64,000 nucleotides of DNA from an uncultured Eggerthella sp. Lineage in GTDB: Bacteria; Actinomycetota; Coriobacteriia; Coriobacteriales; Eggerthellaceae. A program made the position numbers and the translations under genes. Each line of letters opens with the position of its first letter. Positions within the stretch are counted from its first letter, which is position 1. Positions 8,450 through 17,030 of this stretch are shown piece after piece. The stretch is from contig UQFK01000001.1 in assembly GCA_900540345.1 (NCBI GenBank), forward strand, positions 269,501 through 333,500, read 5' to 3'. Under the pieces are notes generated by a model that did no database searches, was not told the DNA's origin, and was given only the letters and a program-made list of their open reading frames with translations.

Positions 8450-9092
8450 TCAATCTTCCCTGCAAAAACGAATTTCAACGATTTACGGTAATTACCTTGA
8501 TGTTGTTCAGCCGCTCTTAATTGATATCGAGGTGGTTACCGGGCGTTTTCCTACGCAGGTTCTTAATGAAATACGATCCATCTTTGCCCATCTTGCTCGC
8601 GCTAATCGGTGTAGTGAATCTGATATTACGGTAGCTGAAAACAACTGCACAAAAGCAGAGAGGCACATGAAGAGGGCAATTTTTGACTGCTATAAAACTC
8701 TTTGCTTTGCATACTTCGAAAGAGTCAAATTATTTTATCAGGAATACGCTACTGTCGATTTGCACTTAGCGGATAATGGGAATTTTTTAAATGGTCTTAA
8801 CGAGCGTGAAGTCTCAGCAAAGAATGCTTTTCTTAAAGCGCGCAAAGCGGAAGCTAATGGATTAAACATATCTGAAGACGAAATATATAAGTTTTACGAA
8901 GAAGCTTATTCGTCCTATGAAGACCTATCTGCATATATCGATAGCTCCACAGAGGCTTTGAATTTTGCAATGTCAACGACTGATAAGACCAAGCGATCTG
9001 CACGTTGGGGTTTGATATTTGGCGCATTAAGTGCGTTATTAGCGATTGCAAGTATCGTTGAGGGAATTGTTATCGCATCTATTTCAGGATAG
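8436..9092 (+). CDS. Helical protein with C-terminal membrane anchor, unknown function
   Basis: A 218-residue protein (counting from ATG 8436). Residues 1-185 are predicted to be mostly alpha-helical, with long charged stretches and several Cys and Tyr residues. The last 30 residues form a hydrophobic hairpin or single helix (GLIFGALSALLAIASIVEGIVI) preceded by KRSARWG, giving a C-terminal anchor with the bulk of the protein in the cytoplasm. It overlaps the upstream small ORF by 14 bp and forms an operon with it. I do not recognise the family. Codon and base use are clearly more AT-rich than in guaA. Confidence 0.65.
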   Translation: MSSSDQSSLQKRISTIYGNYLDVVQPLLIDIEVVTGRFPTQVLNEIRSIFAHLARANRCSESDITVAENNCTKAERHMKRAIFDCYKTLCFAYFERVKLFYQEYATVDLHLADNGNFLNGLNEREVSAKNAFLKARKAEANGLNISEDEIYKFYEEAYSSYEDLSAYIDSSTEALNFAMSTTDKTKRSARWGLIFGALSALLAIASIVEGIVIASISG

Positions 9093-9158
9093 CTGAATCG
9101 ATAGACTTATTTCAATTTGCATCAAATCTATTAGCCGTAAAGCGTATCTGCAATCATC

Positions 9159-12104
9159 CTATTTCATCCACCAAGCACTTCTGCCCTTGGTGGCTTTGCC
9201 ACCGCTTTCGCGATATTTGAAGCTTGCTCCCTGCTTGTTGAGCTCACTGATAGCCATGACGATCTTTCGGTCTCCGATCACCCAAAGATTACCACCTGTA
9301 TCGCGCTTGTCGATGAACTCAAGACCAGCTGCTTCAATGGCTGGAATGAGCCAGTCATCATCGGTGATTTCTTCGATGCCCTCAGTTTCAAAAGTCGCTG
9401 AAGAGTCGTTTGGGTTCTCGGGCATATCTTCTATTTCATTGCTTATAGCGCTCTCGGTAATCTCTTCAACAACTGTAGAGACATTCTCGTTTTGCGCTAC
9501 TTGAGGCCGTCGTCTATCCAGCCCGTTCGGGAAGATCAGCGAATCTTGTTGAGCGACCTCCAGGTAGTCTAGCTCGCTTAAAGACATATCGAACAAGCCA
9601 ACGTGCTCGCCCCTATGTTTGTTGATGCCGGTATAGGTGAGACTCGCATCCTCGTAGCGACGGAACTTGTAGACTGCATCATTCATGAGCCCGTTATTGA
9701 ATACTCCGAGCGACACGAGTAGTTCAAAGTCCTTAACTGAGAGCCCTGTCACTTTATAGAACAGCCCTGGCTCAAGTTGCGTGATTACGTCTTGCAGCGT
9801 TTGCTCTCGAAAGTCAGTCAAGTACATGAAGACCGGGATTCGTGTGGCGAACTTGATCAGTTTCTCTTGAATCTCTTTGCGTTTGCTCTTGTATTCCTTC
9901 TCCTCTTCGGAGAGTTCTTTCTTCTCTCTCTTAGTGAGCTCTCGATCATCTTCGGCTGCTTGCTTCTTAGCCTTCTTCACAGCCTCAGACTTGTTTATGA
10001 TGGTTTCGATGTCTTGGTTGAGACTACGGAAGCCTTCGATACTCATAAGCGCACGCAAGGCTTCCTCATTGTTGAGAATGCGCGAGAGCGTGTCATTATC
10101 GACATTCACGAGCAAGGCGCTCTCCCAACGACGCGCAAGCAGTGTGGCGGAGGTGCCAGCCATCGCGATGTCGAGGATCTCGGCCGCGCTCACTTGCTTC
10201 ATAGCGCTTCCGTCGTATGCAAGAACTGGCAGGAAGTCGATGAACTCACCAACCTTCTGTTCGGGGCTTACATTGCCTGTGGAGAGGCGGCAGCTGTAGT
10301 CAGAAACCATGCGCAGGGACCTGTCGAGCGCGAAGTCGAACACGTAGCATTCCTGTTTGATAATCTCTTCTTCGCCGTTGTCGCCCTTGACCAACCAAGG
10401 ACTCTGAACGCGGAAGGCAGCCTGGAAGTAGGTTTCGGGGCTGCGCATGTTTGTGAGCATGAATATGCCTGTCCAAGGCTTCACGGTTACGCCAGTGGTG
10501 AGCTTGCCACATGTGAGCGTGATTGTCTTCGATTTCAAGGGGTCTTGCATGGTCTCTTGCACGCGTTCAAGAGCAGCAAGACCGACACCGGCTTCGACTC
10601 CGGCAGCTACGTTGATCTGATAATCCTGGAAGAAGGTGTTTTGGGGCTCGCTAAGAAGGTTTCGCATGGCATAGCAAGAGTTTACGCGCGGGAGATACCA
10701 AACGGTATGATTCAGCACATTCAATAAGCGCGTATCTGAATAAGGCAATGCGGGCTTTTGCGCTCCAAGCTTCAGGTCATCGTGAGATTGCGGCATATAA
10801 GAACCCCTCATGAGATCCAGCCACTTCTGCACATGTTCTTTCATGACGAACTCGGCACTATCTCCCTCACCCCTGGCTTCGAAGAATGCGTTGAGATCGA
10901 AGGAGTTGTATTCGCCGCCACGGGCGACATCGATTATCTCGTCAGGCACCTTGTACGTGAGCATGACCATACGCGGAAGCGAAGCATAGGGGTTGGGATC
11001 GTTGGTATGTGTAGTAGACCACATCTCCTTGGCAGCTTGCTCGTCAGAGTAGGTCCAGTTGTAGATCTGTTCCTCGATGAACTCACCTGACGCTAAAGCG
11101 CGGAAGGGCGTGCCTGACAGAAATAGATAATGCTTTGTGGTAATAGGAAGATATGTCTCGTCATATTCGACCATATCTTTTACTTTGGTTTCGGCGGCTA
11201 TCGAAACCATTTCTTCAGTAGTATTGAGTTCGTCTTCTTCCTCCTGCACGAAGAGGTTCTTGGAGTTTTCGTTCCAAGCCCCAAAATGGTACTCGTCGAA
11301 CACGACCAGATCCCACTTGGTCAGATGCACCCATTCATTGCGGGGTTTTATACCGCCCGTGCTCTTATCTCGACCCATGAAGTCCTGGAAGCTGCCAAAG
11401 CAGACAATAGGTCGATCTTGGTTCGCGTCTTCGAACTGCAAACCCTCACGGGTGACGAATTGCCACCCCTCGAAGTCTACGTGGCACATGAGGTCGTCAT
11501 GCCATGCGGCTTGCACGGCCGGCTTGAAGGTGAGCACGAGCACTCGCTTGGCATCCATACGCTTTGCGAGTTGGTAGGTTGCAAAGGTCTTTCCGAAGCG
11601 CATCTTGGCATTCCAGAGAAACTTCGGAGCACGATCAGGATTCTCTCGTTCAACCGACCTGTAGTAATCAAGCGTCTTCTCGACAGCATTGCGCTGCTCC
11701 GGTCTCATCGAGAAGTCTTGGTTGCGTTCCTCTTTATTGTCTGTTCTATCACGAACAGCAAGCCATGCAGCCCGAAGCTCATCAACAGTACAGCGCACCC
11801 ACTCGGTCTTTTTGCCACCAGCGTCTCGAAGACGCATGTGCCCATATTGTTCGAGCTTGTCATGAACTGGATGATCTAGAAATGACGTGCCATCAGAGCG
11901 CACTGCTGGTTCGAGAAAGACAACCTCGTAAGGCTTCACTCCTGGCTTGAGCGTCGGGTAATGCTCGTGCATGCGCTCCTCGATAGTACGAGCTGTAAAG
12001 CCAACTTTGATCAACCCTTCCAGCTCAGGGTTATTAGGCTCTGTATAACCATAAATAATCGGTATCGCATCGGGTTTTTGGGGGAAGAAGTCTTGCTTGG
12101 CCAT
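9159..12104 (-). CDS. GIY-YIG nuclease / superfamily 2 helicase restriction protein
   Basis: A 981-residue protein. Residues about 14-110 form a GIY-YIG-type nuclease domain of the T5orf172 kind (IIYGYTEP, GLIKVGFTARTIEERM, and EW at 101-102). Then follows an SF2 helicase/translocase: Walker A AKMRFGKTF at 166-174, DEYH at 270-273, SGTPFRAL near 330, and a motif VI-like FQAAFRVQSPW near 575. A Lys/Glu-rich coiled-coil stretch lies near 720-760, and the C-terminal third is of unknown fold. It begins 2 bp after the methyltransferase stop codon, so it is the restriction and translocation subunit of a methylation-dependent operon resembling an ATP-dependent type II/III restriction system. Target sequence is unknown. 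The likely promoter lies in the invertible segment at 14.43-14.56 kb. Confidence 0.85.
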   Translation of the reverse strand: MAKQDFFPQKPDAIPIIYGYTEPNNPELEGLIKVGFTARTIEERMHEHYPTLKPGVKPYEVVFLEPAVRSDGTSFLDHPVHDKLEQYGHMRLRDAGGKKTEWVRCTVDELRAAWLAVRDRTDNKEERNQDFSMRPEQRNAVEKTLDYYRSVERENPDRAPKFLWNAKMRFGKTFATYQLAKRMDAKRVLVLTFKPAVQAAWHDDLMCHVDFEGWQFVTREGLQFEDANQDRPIVCFGSFQDFMGRDKSTGGIKPRNEWVHLTKWDLVVFDEYHFGAWNENSKNLFVQEEEDELNTTEEMVSIAAETKVKDMVEYDETYLPITTKHYLFLSGTPFRALASGEFIEEQIYNWTYSDEQAAKEMWSTTHTNDPNPYASLPRMVMLTYKVPDEIIDVARGGEYNSFDLNAFFEARGEGDSAEFVMKEHVQKWLDLMRGSYMPQSHDDLKLGAQKPALPYSDTRLLNVLNHTVWYLPRVNSCYAMRNLLSEPQNTFFQDYQINVAAGVEAGVGLAALERVQETMQDPLKSKTITLTCGKLTTGVTVKPWTGIFMLTNMRSPETYFQAAFRVQSPWLVKGDNGEEEIIKQECYVFDFALDRSLRMVSDYSCRLSTGNVSPEQKVGEFIDFLPVLAYDGSAMKQVSAAEILDIAMAGTSATLLARRWESALLVNVDNDTLSRILNNEEALRALMSIEGFRSLNQDIETIINKSEAVKKAKKQAAEDDRELTKREKKELSEEEKEYKSKRKEIQEKLIKFATRIPVFMYLTDFREQTLQDVITQLEPGLFYKVTGLSVKDFELLVSLGVFNNGLMNDAVYKFRRYEDASLTYTGINKHRGEHVGLFDMSLSELDYLEVAQQDSLIFPNGLDRRRPQVAQNENVSTVVEEITESAISNEIEDMPENPNDSSATFETEGIEEITDDDWLIPAIEAAGLEFIDKRDTGGNLWVIGDRKIVMAISELNKQGASFKYRESGGKATKGRSAWWMK

Positions 12105-12106
12105 GG

Positions 12107-13720
12107 CTAGTCACCCAAATCCATGGGCTTGATTAGTGAGTCGATGAACGCTTGCTCTTCTTCCGTGATTCCGTACTTTTCGTAAAGCTCTTCATCAGAC
12201 CACGTGTGACTAAGATCCTGTCTGGGCACATACACAAACGAAGATCGGGAAATGTTCTGGGTGTTTTTAACTAAAGACATCATGAATCTGAAGAATTTGG
12301 TTTTCATATAAGTAATGAGATTCTCTGCTTCAGAGGCACTGCCTGGTGTATCGACAATAAGATATGTCTCGGTGCACACAGAACCTGGAGGAGCAATTAT
12401 TGGCTCTGAAATAATTGCATGAGGTATTTCATCTCCACCAGGGCTTGCTTTCGATACTAATACCTTTATTAGAGCAGCGGCCTCAATGTTTTTTGAAATC
12501 TCGGTCTGTTTAATATAGACCACCTTATCTTTAGTGCTTCCCCTTCTACTTCTATAGAGAACAAGGTCGTCTTTGTTAGAGCGCTCTTCGGTCCATCCGT
12601 CATAATTTGAAGGGATCCCAAATGGGTTTCTCGACCAAACGGCTTCTCCGTAGGTTGTTTCATTTAGCGAGCGGACTTTTTTAAGTATTCCGACAGCCTG
12701 ATTCTGCCTGATAAATGTTTCGGCCCCTTTCTCCAATAGTGGCCTCGTAGCGCAGGAATCTTCTTTATCGCTAAAGTGATTGATTACATAACAATCGCCT
12801 TCATGCTCTCTTTCCCAGAGGAAGTAACAAACTCCCCCTCTAATATTTAAACCAGGAAAACAGAGCTCGGTCTCTTGGAAATCATGAATAATTGCAAAAC
12901 GTGTGTCAGAAAGCATTTTCTGGCGAAAAGCATCGAGCCCTTTCCCGCCCGAATACCAACGAGCTGGCACAATCATTGCAAGATACCGGGGGTTAAGCTT
13001 CATCGCTTGCTGAATAAACTTATCGTAAATCGGCATCGCGCTTGATCCTTCGCCTCCGCCATCACTCATCTGATATGGCGGATTACCAATGATCACATCA
13101 AACTTCATATCGAAGACCTCTTCCGGGTTGTTTAAATGGATGAACTCATAGGCGTATTGCTCTTTGCCCTCTTCACGGTCGTACTCACCTTCTGAGGCGC
13201 CGCAATAGGCGCATTTTCCGTTCTTCCAGGTGTGCTGCATCTGCTTGTAGTCGATACATCCTTCGGGATTGTCAAAGCGCACGACGGAGTATTCGCTTTG
13301 AGGGTACTTGCTGCAGTAGACGCTGCGACGTGACAGAAGGCTTGTGAGCTCGGTTATAGCAATGCCGAAGATCTGATTCTTGAATACATGCTCAATCACA
13401 TCTTCGAGCATGTGCTGGAACGCGATATCGCGCCCGTCCAGTTCACCGCCAGCTCTCAGTTTTTCGTTGATCTCGTAGGAGATCTGCTCGTAATTCGGTA
13501 ACTGTGCTTCGATCAAGCGCTTTGCGATCTCGCGCAGGAAAACGCCAGATTTGCATGCAGGATCGAGGAAGGTGGCGTTCTTGTCGTTCCAGATCTCCTT
13601 CGGGAGCATATCCAGCATCTGATTAACTACCTCGGGCGGTGTGAACACCTCGTCGTTGGAGAGGTTGGCAAGGCAGCTCAGCACGTCGGGGTTGTAAGTT
13701 GCTGAGAACAGATCACTCAC
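12107..13720 (-). CDS. DNA adenine N6-methyltransferase (Eco57I-like)
   Basis: A 537-residue modification enzyme. SAM-binding motif I is FLDPACKSGVFL at residues 51-62 and the catalytic motif IV is NPPY at 213-216 (DVIIGNPPYQMSDGGG). Between them are C136, C155, H163, C170 and C173 (KCAYCGAS), which look like a small zinc-binding insert. The C-terminal half probably contains the target recognition part. The GTG start overlaps the preceding gene by 8 bp and is preceded by GAGGTGA. It methylates adenine and protects host DNA from the downstream GIY-YIG/helicase protein; this is inferred from operon structure. Confidence 0.88.
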   Translation of the reverse strand: MSDLFSATYNPDVLSCLANLSNDEVFTPPEVVNQMLDMLPKEIWNDKNATFLDPACKSGVFLREIAKRLIEAQLPNYEQISYEINEKLRAGGELDGRDIAFQHMLEDVIEHVFKNQIFGIAITELTSLLSRRSVYCSKYPQSEYSVVRFDNPEGCIDYKQMQHTWKNGKCAYCGASEGEYDREEGKEQYAYEFIHLNNPEEVFDMKFDVIIGNPPYQMSDGGGEGSSAMPIYDKFIQQAMKLNPRYLAMIVPARWYSGGKGLDAFRQKMLSDTRFAIIHDFQETELCFPGLNIRGGVCYFLWEREHEGDCYVINHFSDKEDSCATRPLLEKGAETFIRQNQAVGILKKVRSLNETTYGEAVWSRNPFGIPSNYDGWTEERSNKDDLVLYRSRRGSTKDKVVYIKQTEISKNIEAAALIKVLVSKASPGGDEIPHAIISEPIIAPPGSVCTETYLIVDTPGSASEAENLITYMKTKFFRFMMSLVKNTQNISRSSFVYVPRQDLSHTWSDEELYEKYGITEEEQAFIDSLIKPMDLGD

Positions 13721-14393
13721 AGTTCATCACCTCGTAGAAGCTCGTGAGCGGATATTCAGTTATGGGTTTGGGTATGAAGGACTGAGTCTCTTCGTCGTAT
13801 TCCCAGTCGGTGATGGCGGATCCGCTTGAACCAAAAAGGGAGAATTGCTCGTGCTCGCCGTTGCCTTCAAGCATCTCATCCAAACGGAAGTCGCGGCGCT
13901 TTACCTTGTCGCCTGTAACGAGCGACCATTCTGAGAAGATAATGGGATTTCCCTCGGCATCGAGCATCGTGAGCGCATCGCCATTGAGGATGTTTCGAGA
14001 CAATATGTAGCTGATCGCATTAAGGAATCTTGAATCGCCACTTGTCTTAACGGCTTTCTTCCAAGCGTCTTTGACTATTGTTAAGAGGCGATTGCGACAC
14101 TCGGTGGCATTATCGGGAAGAAGCTCAACTCCATAGATGCTACCAACGGCTACGAATGCGTACTTCTCCCAGTCACGCGGATTTTTACCGTAGCGTTGAT
14201 TCACAACGACGAGTTTGCGCCTCAGAATCTCCGCTAGAAAATTACCGTTGCCGCAAGCGGGTTCTAAAAAGCGTGAATCGATGCGCTCGGTTTCTTGCTT
14301 CACCATGTCCAGCATGGCATTTACTTCGCGCTCATTGGTAAAGACTTCGCCGTGGTCGGCGACGCGCTGTTTCGACTTGACCTGCTTTGCCAC
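13713..14393 (-). CDS. Methyltransferase-like partner lacking a catalytic NPPY motif
   Basis: A 226-residue protein with the same opening as the larger enzyme (HGEVFTNEREVNAML) and a good SAM motif I, RFLEPACGNGNFL at 41-53, followed by IYGVEL. The segment after NGDAL, where (N/D)PPY should lie, reads GNPIIFSEWSLVTGDKVKRR, so no catalytic motif IV is visible. It is either an inactive, regulatory or structural partner for the 537-residue enzyme, or it uses a different site. I prefer GTG at 14393 to GTG at 14399 because GGGAG lies 7 bp upstream of the former but directly abuts the latter. It is the first gene of the restriction operon, about 40 bp from the inverted repeat. Confidence 0.8.
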   Translation of the reverse strand: MAKQVKSKQRVADHGEVFTNEREVNAMLDMVKQETERIDSRFLEPACGNGNFLAEILRRKLVVVNQRYGKNPRDWEKYAFVAVGSIYGVELLPDNATECRNRLLTIVKDAWKKAVKTSGDSRFLNAISYILSRNILNGDALTMLDAEGNPIIFSEWSLVTGDKVKRRDFRLDEMLEGNGEHEQFSLFGSSGSAITDWEYDEETQSFIPKPITEYPLTSFYEVMNCE

Positions 14394-14433
14394 TCGCACA
14401 CTCCCGAGGATCCGTGCGAAATGGCGATTGATT

Positions 14434-14558
14434 AAAAACGTAGACGTTATTTGGCTCTAAGTGCCGTTAGGGTAAAATCATTCTTATGCAGGTAAGATGC
14501 GAATATGTCGATACCGAAGAAAGCGGCTTTTTGGGCTTCAAATAACGTCTACGTTTTT
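14434..14558. promoter_or_regulatory. Invertible promoter segment flanked by 20-bp inverted repeats
   Basis: AAAAACGTAGACGTTATTTG at 14434-14453 is repeated perfectly in reverse at 14539-14558, enclosing 85 bp. Each arm is itself a partial dyad, AACGT-AG-ACGTT, with a central dinucleotide as expected for a serine-recombinase crossover site. In the orientation shown, TTGGCT (14451-14456), a 16-bp spacer and TAAAAT (14473-14478) form a sigma-70-like promoter pointing right, away from the restriction genes. Inversion would turn it toward them. A serine recombinase gene lies 27 bp away. The present orientation therefore probably represents the OFF state. Weaker promoter-like hexamers exist on the other strand (TCGACA with TAAGAA). 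Confidence 0.75.
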
Positions 14559-14584
14559 GAGGTGTGAAAAAGCTCTAAAAACCA

Positions 14585-15199
14585 TCAGGCGGTCTCACTC
14601 AGCAAGGCTTTCCTGTCTTCTTTCATCCAGTTGTCGAAAGTTGTTATGCTGATCTTCAGGCGGTCGGCTGCCTCTTTACGAGTAATTGCCCCATTTTCAT
14701 AAGCGTGCTTCGTTTTGAGGTAGATGCCCGGTCGCTCGATCTTGGGTCTTCCAAACCTGACACCGCGCGCTTTTGCGGACGCTATTCCTTCGGCCTGTCT
14801 CTGTTTGATGTTCTCGCGCTCGACTTGAGCAACATAAGAAAGAAGCTGAAGCACCACATCGGTGATGAAGACGCTCGTGATCTCGCCCTTGTCATTTCGG
14901 GTGTCGAGCAATGGCATATCCAGCACGACGATATGTGCACCTTTCTTTTGTGTGATGGAGCGCCATTCCTCGATGATCTCTTGGTAGTTTCGTCCCAGCC
15001 GGTCTATCGACTTGACAAAAATCACGTCACCTGGCTTGAGCCTTCGCATTAGCCGACGATAGGAGGGGCGGTTGAAATCCTTCCCGCTTGCTTTGTCGGT
15101 GAAGATCGCGCTTTCGCTCAAGCCGAGATTTCGTAGTGCGTCAAGTTGTCTGGCGAGGCTCTGGTCTTTGGCAGAGACTCGCGCATATCCATAGTCCAT
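14585..15199 (-). CDS. Serine recombinase (Pin/resolvase-type DNA invertase)
   Basis: A 204-residue site-specific recombinase. The catalytic Ser9 lies in YARVSAKDQ, with the conserved arginine cluster at SIDRLGRNYQEI (about 63-74) and the long E-helix near 115-135 (LLSYVAQVERENIKQRQAEGI), followed by the GRPKI linker and a C-terminal helix-turn-helix (about 165-190). The size matches DNA invertases and resolvases rather than large serine integrases. It has AAAGGAG 7 bp before the ATG. Its nearest inverted repeats are the perfect 20-bp arms at 14434 and 14539, so it probably inverts that segment. It could also act as the resolvase of the surrounding mobile element. Confidence 0.9.
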   Translation of the reverse strand: MDYGYARVSAKDQSLARQLDALRNLGLSESAIFTDKASGKDFNRPSYRRLMRRLKPGDVIFVKSIDRLGRNYQEIIEEWRSITQKKGAHIVVLDMPLLDTRNDKGEITSVFITDVVLQLLSYVAQVERENIKQRQAEGIASAKARGVRFGRPKIERPGIYLKTKHAYENGAITRKEAADRLKISITTFDNWMKEDRKALLSETA

Positions 15200-15516
15200 G
15201 AGTGTTCTCCTTTCTTGCGAGATTGATTAAGGGGCGCGGGGGATCCCCCGCAAACTGGAGGGCAGATGGCTGTAGCCGTCGCCGACCAGTTTCCCGAATT
15301 CGGGCAAGTTGCTTTGGCATGGAGTCGGAGACGTAATACGCCAATAGGCTACTTGCTAGAATTCACCATAGCGGCCCGCAAACGTAATACGCTATGGGCT
15401 ACTTGCAAATAAAGCTTTCTAAGGCCTTAGAACGGCTCTCAATGAATCAGTTCTTCGAACGAGGCTCTAAGAGCCCTCACAGCGGCTCTGGGCTGTCCTT
15501 GCGGAAAGAGCGCGCA
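15200..15516. other. Gene-free, repeat-rich interval; possible transfer origin
   Basis: This stretch beside a mobilisation-type gene has no convincing coding frame. It contains a perfect 16-bp palindrome, GCGGGGGATCCCCCGC, at 15236-15251. A direct repeat ACGTAATACGC...GGCTACTTGC lies at about 15331 and 15381, and CCATAGCG/CGCTATGG form an inverted pair. Several GGCTCT copies occur near 15430-15490. Such clusters are typical of oriT regions, but no nick-site consensus is recognised and no relaxase gene is present. Confidence 0.35.
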
Positions 15517-15897
15517 TCAGAAACCTCTTTCCAAGTTGATGATCACGTTCTCGTCGCTCGCGATTCGAGCAGGAAGCTCATCCTCTTCCAGTCCTGCAAA
15601 GATGCTGCCGACCTTCTCTGTTAGCTTGGCAAGTTCAGGACTGATGTCGTTCGCATCGGTGATTCGAAGCAGCTCGCGATAGATCAGGAGCATCGCTTCC
15701 TCCATGCCTTTCTGCATACGGCTTGAATGGACGACTTTTATCTCTGTATTGGACAGCCTGTTGATAATGTAATCCTGCTTCGTCATTCCGCTTATGGCGA
15801 CTAAGCGATCGAGGAGAGCTGCTTCTTCCTGTGACATGCGAAACGCGATGGTCTTGCTTCGCAGTCTTCCGTGTTCGTCTAGGTTCTTCTCTGACAT
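15517..15897 (-). CDS. Ribbon-helix-helix mobilisation-type protein (MobC-like)
   Basis: A 126-residue protein with the N-terminal pattern RSKTIAFRMSQEEAALLDRLVAISGMTKQDYIINRL, a ribbon-helix-helix DNA-binding fold, followed by a helical tail. Proteins of this kind are found beside integrase/excisionase genes in Gram-positive mobilisable elements and often assist a relaxase at oriT. No relaxase follows here, so the mobilisation module looks incomplete. ATG 15897 has AAAGAAG 7 bp upstream; an in-frame GTG at 15906 lies inside that site. Its 5' part overlaps the aberrant 3' reading frame of the integrase. Confidence 0.7.
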   Translation of the reverse strand: MSEKNLDEHGRLRSKTIAFRMSQEEAALLDRLVAISGMTKQDYIINRLSNTEIKVVHSSRMQKGMEEAMLLIYRELLRITDANDISPELAKLTEKVGSIFAGLEEDELPARIASDENVIINLERGF

Positions 15898-17030
15898 TCG
15901 AATCACTTCTTTCGTTGGTGTTGTTCATTGGTTTGGCGGCATCGAGCGTGGACATGCCGGATCCTCGTTGGGTCTCCAAGTCATCCGCCATGTCCTGTTG
16001 CTTGTTCGGAAAGAGGTGCGCATAGCGCATGGTCACCTCGGTGCTCTCATGCCCGAGCCTGTCCGCGATGACAAGAGCCGAGTATCCAAGCTCGATGAGC
16101 AGCGATACATGGCTATGACGCAGGTCATGAATGCGTATGCGCTTGACCCCGGCGGCTTTCGATCCGCGATCCATCTCGTGATGGAGAAATGATTTCGTGG
16201 CAGGAACGAGCCTGTCGGAATCGCGCAGATCAGGGATGCACTTCATGAAGTCGATGACCTCGTCAACGAGGAAGCTCGGCATCACGATTGTTCTGACCGA
16301 TTTAGGGGTCTTGGGTGCCGTGATGACATCTTCGCGGATGCATGCGCTGATAGCTCTTGGTCACAGACGGTCGCTTGCTCTTGAAGTCGAAGTCCGCCTG
16401 GATGTGCGCAAGCATCTCGCCTAAGCGAAGGCCGCACCAGTAAAGCAGCTCGAAGGCGATGAACGATTGCGGCTTGTCCATGACCTCGCGACTGAAGCGC
16501 AGGTACTCTTCCTTCGTCCAGAAGCTCATCTCGTCGGCTTGCTTGCTTCCGATCTTACCGACCTTCACCATAGGGTTCGAATCGAGCCCGTAGTAGCGCA
16601 CAGCGTGATTGAGCATGGCGGAGAGCTGATTGCAGATCGAGTGCAGATAGGCCTGCGAGTATTCAAGCCCGTTGCTCGTACGCATGGCCATGAGCTCGTT
16701 TTCCCAATTGAGGATGTCAAGCGCGGTTATCTCGTTTAGGCGCTTATGACCTAGGAAGGGTAGGATCTTCGACTCGATCATGTTTGCTTTTGTCTCGCGG
16801 GTGGTCTGACGAAGACGCACTTTCGTGTCCTCGGCATAGACCTCGTAGAACTCGGAGAACAGCATGGTAGGAGCGCCTTCTATGCGCTTCAGGAATTCGA
16901 ATTCCCATTTTCGAGCTTCTTTCTCGGTCTTGAACCCGCGCTTGGTCTTCTTCTTGGGCTCTCCCGTCCAGTCCCTGTAGCGGCACTGTACATAGAAGGT
17001 TCTACGCTCCGGATCCTTGCTAACGGACAT
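15635..17030 (-). pseudogene. Tyrosine integrase, disrupted by a frameshift
   Basis: The gene encodes a Tn916-like tyrosine recombinase in two frames. The first part (17030 to about 16345) has the N-terminal arm-binding and core-binding domains and the first catalytic Arg in CGLRLGEML. Near 16340 the frame must shift by one base after YQRM for IREDVITAPKTPKSVRT to continue. The second part supplies HDLRHSH (His and second Arg), RLGHEST and the catalytic-Tyr segment RYAHLFPNKQ. The second frame then lacks a stop where homologues end (about 15955) and runs on into the MobC-like gene. Unless the shift is a sequencing error or programmed, the integrase is inactive and the element is fixed. ATG 17030 follows GAGGTGG. 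Confidence 0.85.

Noticed and set aside
9777..10727. 316-codon plus-strand frame across the helicase gene
   Set aside because: Shadow frame opposite a clear helicase with intact motifs.
15394..15624. 76-codon plus-strand frame next to the MobC-like gene
   Set aside because: It overlaps the MobC-like gene antisense and lies in repeats, with no start signal.
16560..16600. Possible tRNA T-arm (GGTTCGAATC-like)
   Set aside because: It lies inside the integrase coding sequence and no acceptor or anticodon stems can be drawn.
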